A stretch of DNA of 12,950 bases from Gemmatimonadota bacterium (GTDB lineage: Bacteria > Gemmatimonadota > Gemmatimonadetes > Gemmatimonadales > GWC2-71-9). Positions 7,921-12,950 of this stretch are shown here, one piece after another. The notes below the pieces were generated by a model that was given only the letters and a program-made list of their open reading frames with translations, did no database searches and was not told where the DNA came from. The position numbers were made by a program, and so were the translations under genes. How positions within the stretch are numbered: the first letter of the stretch is position 1; every line of letters begins with the position of its first letter. Location: contig JANYAG010000352.1 of the NCBI GenBank assembly GCA_025361465.1, positions 1-12,950 of the forward strand, read 5' to 3'.

Positions 7921-7924
7921 CTCC
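7921..7924 (-). promoter_or_regulatory. Shine-Dalgarno deciding the transporter start
   Basis: Read on the minus strand, GGAG stands 5 nt before GTG 7915. No comparable site precedes the upstream TTG at 7999. The remaining 200 bp to the divergent kinase gene must hold both promoters, but none could be named with confidence. Confidence 0.55.
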
Positions 7925-8125
7925 AGGTGGTGGGGCAGGTGACGCCGAAGGGGGTACAGGAGTGTACGGCGCGCCGCGAGGAGACCGCAACCCTTCCAAC
8001 GAACCAGCCTCCCCGGTATCTCACCGCCATGTGCCTCGCGACCGCTGCTGGCGCCATCCCCTGACCTGATCTAGTTTTCCCGATCCTCAAGGTCCCCCAA
8101 TTCACCGACCTGGTCCAGGACGCCC

Positions 8126-11100
8126 GTGGATCTCCGCACTCAGCTTCAGGAACACCTCGGCAGCGCGTTCGTCCTCGAGCGCGAGCTTGGCGGCGGGGGG
8201 ATGTCGCGCGTCTTCGTGGCCGAAGAAGTCCGCCTCTCGCGGAAGGTGGTCATCAAGGTCCTGAGCCCTGAGCTGGTCCAGGGGATCAACGCGGAACGCT
8301 TCGAGCGCGAAATTCTCCTCGCGGCCTCGCTGCAGCAGGCCAACATCGTCCCCTTGCTCGCGGCCGGTGAAGTCGATGGCCTGCCGTACTTCACGATGCC
8401 GTTTGTCGAGGGCGAGTCACTCCGCTCACGATTGGGCGGACCCGGGTTGCCGATCGCCGATGTCCTGGCGGTCCTCCGCGATGTGACCAAGGCGTTGGCG
8501 TACGCGCATGCCCGCGGCATTGTCCATCGCGACATCAAGCCCGACAACGTGCTGCTTTCGGGTGGCACGGCGGTGGTCACGGACTTCGGCATTGCCAAGG
8601 CCCTGAGCGCGTCGCGCACTGCTGGAGTAGGTGCCACGCTCACGTCGATCGGGACGTCGATCGGGACGCCAGCCTACATGGCACCGGAACAGGTTGCCGG
8701 TGACCCGAATCTCGATCATCGCGTCGATTTGTACGCCCTTGGTTGCATGGCGCAGGAGCTGCTTACCGGGAAGTCGCCGTTCGCCGACCGGACGCCGCAG
8801 CGGATGCTGGCGGCCCATCTGAGCGAGGCACCTGCGCCGGTGAGCACGTCCCGTCCGGATTCCCCCGCGGCGTTGAACGCCCTGATTGCGCGGCTGCTGC
8901 AGAAGGATCCCGCCGACCGGCCGGCGTCGGCCAGTGACGTGCTCCGCGCCCTTGATGCGGTGGGGACCACCTCGTCGCAGTCGCTTGCCCTCAGCGCGCC
9001 AGGGGCGCTGCCCAAGGTGCTCGGGCTGTATGCCGTCGCCCTTGGTGCCGTGGCCATCCTCGCCAAGGCGGCCGTGGTCGGCATCGGCCTCCCGGACTGG
9101 GTCTTCCCCGGAGCCGTGGCGCTGATGCTGCTTGGCCTGCCGATGCTGCTGGTTACCGCGTACGTCAAGCGGGTGGCACGCCGCGCCGCCCAGGCGACGC
9201 CGACGCTCACCCCCGGCGGATCAATGGTTGGGCGGCCGCCCTCGGGCACGATGGCCACCATCGCGATGAAGGCGAATCCGCACATGTCGCTGCGGCGCAC
9301 CGCCCGCGGCGGCATGTACACGATGGCGGCCTTCGTGGTGCTGGTGATTGCCTTCATGACGCTGCGCGCCCTCGGCATCGGGCCGTGGGGATCGCTGGTC
9401 GCCGCCGGGAAACTCGGCGCCGAGGACCGGATCGTGCTCGCCGACTTCACCGCATCGCCAGAGGATTCTGCCCTCGCGCCGATCGTGGTCGAAGCGGTGC
9501 GTGCGGCGATGTCACAATCACGGGCCGTGCACCTCGTCTCCCAGACCGAAATCGCCGACGCGCTGCTGCAGATGAAGCGCCCCAAGGACACCCGGCTCAA
9601 CGACCCGGCGCTGGTGAGTCAGATTGCCGCGCGGACCAACGCGAAGGCGGTGCTTGGCGGTCGCCTCGCTCGGGCGGGGACCGGCTACGCCGTGAGCCTC
9701 GAGCTCGTGTCGGCGCAGGGCGGCGCCGTGCTGGCATCGTATCAGGCAACCGCAGGACAGAGCGACCTGCTGAGCGTGGTCGATGGGCTGACACGGAAGC
9801 TGCGCGGCAAGGTCGGCGAATCCCTCAAGCAGGTGCAACGCTCCGTGGCCCTGGAGCGCGCCACGACGACTTCGCTCGAGGCGTTGCGCAAGTACAGCGA
9901 TGCGGTGGTGGCGAACGACATCGACCAGGACTATCCGCGGGCCGTGGCGTCGGCGCGCGAGGCCGTCCGGCTCGACTCGACCTTCGCGCTCGCCTGGCGC
10001 AAGCTGGCGGTGGCCCTCTTCAACAGCCGAGCCCCGGTGGCCGCTCAGGATTCCGCCATCAACACGGCGGTCAAGTATGCCGACAAGTTGCCCGATCGCG
10101 AGAAGTACCTGCTGCTCGGCTATTACTACGAGAATGGCTCGACGGCTGCCGATCAGGGCAAGGCGCTTGCCGCGTACCGGAGTGCCTACGCAGCCGACAG
10201 CAACAGCACCACGGCCACCAATCAGCTTGGCCTCATCTTCGAGCGCCGTCACCAGACCGACAGCGCGCTGCGCTACTTCCAGCGGCAGCGCGCGATTGTC
10301 TCCGATCCCACCAATAGCGGACGGGTGGTGCGCGAGCTCGCGGTCGCCGGCCGGATCGACGAGGCGAAAGTGCTGCTCGATTCGACGCTCAAGGCATCGC
10401 CCGACGCGGCGGGGTCGCTGATGGTGCTGGGAGCGCACGCGACCCTCCTGACCGCGCAAGGACAGGTGGACTCGGTGCGGCAGCTCGCGGAGTCGATGAC
10501 GAAGTCTTCCGGCCCGTCGATCCGAATGAATGGCCTCGACATCCTGCGCGGCCAGACCATGAAGCTCGGGCAGTTGGGCCAGGGCGCCGCCGCTGACAGC
10601 GCGCTGCGGATGTTGGTGTCGACCGGCGGCTACGCCCCGGTTTTCGACGTCTGGCGCGCGCGGGCGGACATCATCCTGCGCGGACGCACCGCCGAGGGGA
10701 TCCAGCGGCTCGAGTCGATCGTGACCAGCAAGGAGTGGGGGGCCGCCTCGCCAGGTGACCGACCCTACGTGGATCTCGTGGAGCTCTTTGCGCGGGCGGG
10801 GAAGCCCGATCGCGCCCGCGCCATCCTGGCCGCCTGGCAGGCGAACGACGTCTTCGCCAAGGCGCCCGACGCTCGCTGGGTCGCGGCAGACTTGCAGGGG
10901 GAGATCGCCCTCGCCGAGGGGAAGAGCGACGAGGCGTTGCGCCAGATCCGCGCGGCGAGTCTCGGGGCGGACGGGATGCCGGTGGCGTGCCGCTCCTGCA
11001 GCTACGAAGCCATGGCACGCGCCTTCGACAAGTTGGGCCGGGCCGATTCGGCCATGAGCTACCTCGAACGCTACCTGGCCATTCCCCCAGGAGAACGCGG

Positions 11101-11311
11101 CTTCGGGCCAAAATCCGCCGACAACCGCTCCCTTGCGGCGGTGCAGAAGCGCCTTGGTGAGCTGTACGACTCACGCAACGACCGGGCGAATGCCATCAAG
11201 CACTACGCCGCGTTCGTCGACCTCTGGCAGCGGGCCGATGCCGACCTCCAGCCAGCGGTCGCCTCGGTGAAGAAGCGGCTCAACGAGCTGCGCGGCCAGG
11301 AAGGGAAGTAA
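8126..11311 (+). CDS. Membrane Ser/Thr protein kinase with C-terminal TPR domain
   Basis: A 1061-residue protein starting at GTG 8126, with AGGA 5 nt upstream. The Hanks-type kinase domain (about 12-275) is complete: Gly-rich loop GGGGMSRVF, K44 in VVIKVL, E62, HRDIKPDN with D136, DFG at 153-155, and APE at 186-188. Three likely membrane helices follow: about 294-320, 325-347 and 397-415. Residues 433-560 (RIVLADF, then TNAKAVLGGRLARAG) resemble the FlgO/TolB-N-like domain often found between kinase and TPRs in Gemmatimonadota and Acidobacteriota. From about 585 to the end there are TPR-like helical pairs (DYPRAVASAREAVRLDSTFALAW and others). A CxxC at 955-958 lies in this part. With three helices the C-terminal half would be periplasmic and could sense a ligand, while the kinase acts in the cytoplasm. 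Its targets are unknown. It reads away from the transporter gene. Confidence 0.92.
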   Translation: MDLRTQLQEHLGSAFVLERELGGGGMSRVFVAEEVRLSRKVVIKVLSPELVQGINAERFEREILLAASLQQANIVPLLAAGEVDGLPYFTMPFVEGESLRSRLGGPGLPIADVLAVLRDVTKALAYAHARGIVHRDIKPDNVLLSGGTAVVTDFGIAKALSASRTAGVGATLTSIGTSIGTPAYMAPEQVAGDPNLDHRVDLYALGCMAQELLTGKSPFADRTPQRMLAAHLSEAPAPVSTSRPDSPAALNALIARLLQKDPADRPASASDVLRALDAVGTTSSQSLALSAPGALPKVLGLYAVALGAVAILAKAAVVGIGLPDWVFPGAVALMLLGLPMLLVTAYVKRVARRAAQATPTLTPGGSMVGRPPSGTMATIAMKANPHMSLRRTARGGMYTMAAFVVLVIAFMTLRALGIGPWGSLVAAGKLGAEDRIVLADFTASPEDSALAPIVVEAVRAAMSQSRAVHLVSQTEIADALLQMKRPKDTRLNDPALVSQIAARTNAKAVLGGRLARAGTGYAVSLELVSAQGGAVLASYQATAGQSDLLSVVDGLTRKLRGKVGESLKQVQRSVALERATTTSLEALRKYSDAVVANDIDQDYPRAVASAREAVRLDSTFALAWRKLAVALFNSRAPVAAQDSAINTAVKYADKLPDREKYLLLGYYYENGSTAADQGKALAAYRSAYAADSNSTTATNQLGLIFERRHQTDSALRYFQRQRAIVSDPTNSGRVVRELAVAGRIDEAKVLLDSTLKASPDAAGSLMVLGAHATLLTAQGQVDSVRQLAESMTKSSGPSIRMNGLDILRGQTMKLGQLGQGAAADSALRMLVSTGGYAPVFDVWRARADIILRGRTAEGIQRLESIVTSKEWGAASPGDRPYVDLVELFARAGKPDRARAILAAWQANDVFAKAPDARWVAADLQGEIALAEGKSDEALRQIRAASLGADGMPVACRSCSYEAMARAFDKLGRADSAMSYLERYLAIPPGERGFGPKSADNRSLAAVQKRLGELYDSRNDRANAIKHYAAFVDLWQRADADLQPAVASVKKRLNELRGQEGK

Positions 11312-11333
11312 ACCGCCGCGTTTTGCCCTGCTC

Positions 11334-11358
11334 CACCACCCCATCCCATGGGGTGGTG
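11334..11358 (+). terminator. Hairpin after the TPR kinase gene, probable terminator
   Basis: CACCACCCCA and TGGGGTGGTG form a perfect 10-bp stem with a 5-nt loop, 22 nt after the kinase stop. The tail is not a clean T run, although an AT-rich stretch (TTAAATTT) begins 10 nt later. It separates the kinase from the vapBC promoter. Confidence 0.55.
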
Positions 11359-11372
11359 TCGAGCGCTTAAAT

Positions 11373-11401
11373 TTGACGATATAAGAAGTCGGATATAGAA
11401 T
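11373..11401 (+). promoter_or_regulatory. Sigma70-type promoter of vapBC
   Basis: TTGACG (-35) and TAGAAT (-10) are each one mismatch from consensus and are separated by exactly 17 bp. Transcription would begin near 11408, about 20 nt before the antitoxin start. The surrounding DNA is strikingly AT-rich for this window. Confidence 0.75.
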
Positions 11402-11410
11402 TCCATATCC
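11391..11410 (+). promoter_or_regulatory. Operator-like palindrome over the vapBC -10 box
   Basis: GGATATAGAATTCCATATCC is a 20-bp palindrome with one mismatched pair. It covers the -10 box. A third half-site, GATATGG, lies at 11426-11432 across the start codon of the antitoxin and is an exact inverted copy of CCATATC at 11403-11409. VapB proteins, alone or with VapC, are known to repress their own promoters at such repeats, so autoregulation is the likely use. Confidence 0.65.
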
Positions 11411-11428
11411 CCTTCTATAAGGCCAGAT

Positions 11429-11680
11429 ATGGCGATCAGCATCAAGGATCCCGAGACTGATCGGCTGGCACGCGCCCTTGCCGCCGCCACGGGCGAGTCG
11501 CTGACCGAAGCGATCCGCCGGGCGCTCCAGGACCGGCTCGAGCGGGAGACGCAACGGACCCGCCGTGGTCTCGACGTCGAGGTGCGTCGGATCCAGGAAC
11601 AGCTCGCCCAGCTCGCGGTCCTCGACCCCCGTCCCACCGACGAGATCGTCGGCTACAACGCGCATGGCGTCCCGGGCTGA
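11429..11680 (+). CDS. vapB: VapB-type antitoxin (Rv0623/PSK-like transcription factor family)
   Basis: An 83-residue protein. The N-terminus (MAISIKDPETDRLARALAA) and the TGESLTEAIRRALQDRL helix are the typical start of the Rv0623-like (PSK) VapB family. These residues form a short ribbon-helix-helix-like DNA-binding unit. The rest (RRGLDVEVRRIQEQLAQLAV, then RPTDEIVGYNAHGVPG) is the tail that wraps the toxin and blocks its active site in this family. The ATG at 11429 has AAGG 6 nt upstream. VapB neutralises VapC and probably represses the operon through the palindrome at 11391-11410. The toxin gene follows after a single base. Confidence 0.88.
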   Translation: MAISIKDPETDRLARALAAATGESLTEAIRRALQDRLERETQRTRRGLDVEVRRIQEQLAQLAVLDPRPTDEIVGYNAHGVPG

Positions 11681-11681
11681 G

Positions 11682-12074
11682 ATGGTCATCGACACTTCGG
11701 CGCTGCTGGTCATGCTGACCGGGGAGCCCGGTGCCGACCGGCTGGTCGCGGCGGTAGGCGCCGATCGGATCCGGCTGGTGTCTGCCGCATCCGTCGTGGA
11801 GGTCTCACTGGTGTTGCTCGGTCGCTATGGCCAGGCCGGCGATGCCCAACTCGATCGGCTGCTGCGCAGCATCGGGGCGGAGGTGGTCCCGGTGGGTGAC
11901 GAGCAGGTGGCGCTCGCGCGCGACGCCGCGCTGCGCTTCGGCCCGGGCCGTCATCCGGCGGCGCTCAATCAGGGCGACTGCTTCTCCTATGCGCTATCGG
12001 TGGCCCGGGGCGAGCCGCTGCTCTTCGTGGGTGAGGGATTCACACAGACTGATGTCGAGGTGTCGCCATGGTAG
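11682..12074 (+). CDS. vapC: VapC-type PIN-domain toxin (ribonuclease)
   Basis: A 130-residue PIN-domain protein. Known VapC toxins cut specific RNAs, often tRNA or rRNA, with Mg2+ held by acidic residues. Visible here are D4 in MVIDTSALL, E40 in SVVEVSLVL and D99 in NQGDCFSYALSVA. The fourth acidic site, usually the second Asp of a GDDF or GNDF motif, reads G-E118-G119-F, so that Asp is replaced by Gly with a Glu one position earlier. The final TQTDVE matches the family end. The start at 11682 gives the family's normal N-terminus; an ATG at 11664 in the same frame would add six residues and overlap the antitoxin gene. It is translated with vapB, one base after its stop. Activity may be reduced if the fourth acid is essential. 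Confidence 0.87.
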   Translation: MVIDTSALLVMLTGEPGADRLVAAVGADRIRLVSAASVVEVSLVLLGRYGQAGDAQLDRLLRSIGAEVVPVGDEQVALARDAALRFGPGRHPAALNQGDCFSYALSVARGEPLLFVGEGFTQTDVEVSPW

Positions 12075-12084
12075 TCGCACCTTC

Positions 12085-12950
12085 ATGACCGACGCTGCTG
12101 CCCGTCTCACCGCCGCGCTTGCCGACCGCTACACCATCGAGCGCGAGCTCGGCGCCGGCGGGATGGCCACGGTGTACCTCGCGCACGACATCCGGCATGA
12201 TCGCGATGTCGCCATCAAGGTCCTCAAGCCGGAACTCGCCGCGGTCCTGGGCGCCGAGCGGTTCGTGGTCGAGATCAAGACCACCGCGGCACTGCAGCAC
12301 CCGCACATCCTGCCGTTGTTCGACTCAGGATCCGCCGACGGCTTTCTCTTCTACGTCATGCCCTATGTCCAGGGCGAGACGCTGCGCACCAAGCTCGATC
12401 GCGAGACGCAGTTCGGCATCGACGAAGCGGTGCGGATCACGCGCGACGTGGCCGACGCGCTGGACTACGCCCATCGTCATGGCGTGATCCACCGCGACAT
12501 CAAGCCCGAGAACATTCTGCTCCACGATGGCCGGCCGATGGTCGCCGATTTCGGGATCGCGCTCGCGCTCAGTGCTGCGGCCGGCGGCCGGATGACCGAG
12601 ACCGGCATGTCGCTCGGCACGCCGCACTACATGAGCCCCGAGCAGGCGACGGCCGACAAGGAGATCACCGGCCGCAGCGATATCTACTCGCTCGGCAGCG
12701 TGCTCTACGAGATGCTTGCCGGCGAACCGCCGCACGTCGGGCACTCGGCGCAGCAGATCATCATGAAGATCATTGCCGAGGAGGTCCAGCCCGTCACCAA
12801 ACACCGGAAAGCGGTGCCGCCGAACGTGGCCGAAGCGGTGGCGAAGTCGCTGGAGAAGCTGCCAGCCGACCGGTTCGAGAGTGCCCGGGCGTTCGCCGAG
12901 GCGCTCGCCAATCCGGGGTTTGCAGCGGTGGGTGGCGCGCGAACTGTGGC
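12085..12950 (+). CDS. Ser/Thr protein kinase, N-terminal part (cut by window edge)
   Basis: The frame is open from ATG 12085 to the right edge (288 codons, no stop). The Hanks-type kinase domain (about 16-275) is complete: Gly-rich loop LGAGGMATVY, K45 in VAIKVL, E63, HRDIKPEN with D138, DFG at 155-157, GTPHYMSPEQ with E186, and the conserved ADRF near the end of the domain. It is of the same broad type as the kinase at 8126, and a membrane segment with a sensor domain probably follows beyond the window. The start lies 10 nt after the vapC stop with no terminator or clear Shine-Dalgarno in between, so it is either read from the vapBC promoter or from a promoter inside vapC. Targets are unknown. 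Confidence 0.9.
   Translation, partial: MTDAAARLTAALADRYTIERELGAGGMATVYLAHDIRHDRDVAIKVLKPELAAVLGAERFVVEIKTTAALQHPHILPLFDSGSADGFLFYVMPYVQGETLRTKLDRETQFGIDEAVRITRDVADALDYAHRHGVIHRDIKPENILLHDGRPMVADFGIALALSAAAGGRMTETGMSLGTPHYMSPEQATADKEITGRSDIYSLGSVLYEMLAGEPPHVGHSAQQIIMKIIAEEVQPVTKHRKAVPPNVAEAVAKSLEKLPADRFESARAFAEALANPGFAAVGGARTV

Noticed and set aside
7916..7999. N-terminal extension of the transporter from TTG 7999
   Set aside because: TTG start without a ribosome site and a Pro/Ala-rich sequence; GTG 7915 has a good Shine-Dalgarno.
8642..8668. 12-bp tandem repeat (ACGTCGATCGGG twice) in the kinase activation loop
   Set aside because: It encodes TSIGTSIGT, but the loop has the same length as in the second kinase (TETGMSLGT), so it is not an insertion and is likely chance.
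9385..10459. Frames of about 310 codons on both strands within the TPR kinase gene
   Set aside because: Arg-rich shadow frames; the kinase frame has continuous domain structure through this stretch.
1..12950. CRISPR arrays, tRNA or rRNA genes, insertion sequences, phage genes
   Set aside because: None could be seen: no spaced repeats, no cloverleaf-like segments noticed, and no transposase or integrase motifs in any frame.

Overview
The window is GC-rich throughout (roughly two thirds G+C by eye). Its gene content points to a Gemmatimonadota-like soil or sediment bacterium. The signs are a TonB-dependent receptor with a carboxypeptidase-regulatory N-terminal domain, a very large secreted M14 peptidase with Gly/Arg-rich linkers, an OPT-family peptide transporter, and Hanks-type Ser/Thr kinases of which the complete one carries a C-terminal TPR domain. 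This assignment rests on family composition only; there is no rRNA or other marker gene.

Layout. 1-533 (minus): the start of a TonB-dependent outer-membrane receptor that runs off the left edge. 837-1468 (plus): the remains of a lipoprotein alpha/beta hydrolase resembling platelet-activating-factor acetylhydrolase. It has lost its catalytic centre by an internal deletion and its last part is in another frame. 1636-6110 (plus): a two-gene operon of a secreted M14 zinc carboxypeptidase and a secreted SxxK serine hydrolase, joined by a TGATG stop/start overlap. 6128-6151: a hairpin between convergent genes. 6185-7915 (minus): an OPT-family oligopeptide transporter. 8126-11311 (plus): a complete membrane Ser/Thr kinase with C-terminal TPRs. 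11334-11358: a hairpin at its 3' end. 11373-12074 (plus): a vapBC toxin-antitoxin pair with a good sigma70-type promoter and an operator-like palindrome over the -10 box. 12085-12950 (plus): a second Ser/Thr kinase, cut by the right edge, starting only 10 nt after vapC.

How the genes may work together. The M14 peptidase, the SxxK hydrolase and the OPT transporter would make a plausible peptide scavenging group: extracytoplasmic cleavage followed by import. The TonB receptor may serve outer-membrane uptake of related material. The kinases are probably membrane sensors. The vapBC module sits between them, and its transcript may read into the second kinase. I saw no CRISPR array, tRNA, rRNA, transposase or phage gene. 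I found no clearly new multi-gene system; the least ordinary items are the hydrolase remnant, the Gly-rich inserts of the peptidase, and the vapBC-kinase junction with an atypical VapC active site.
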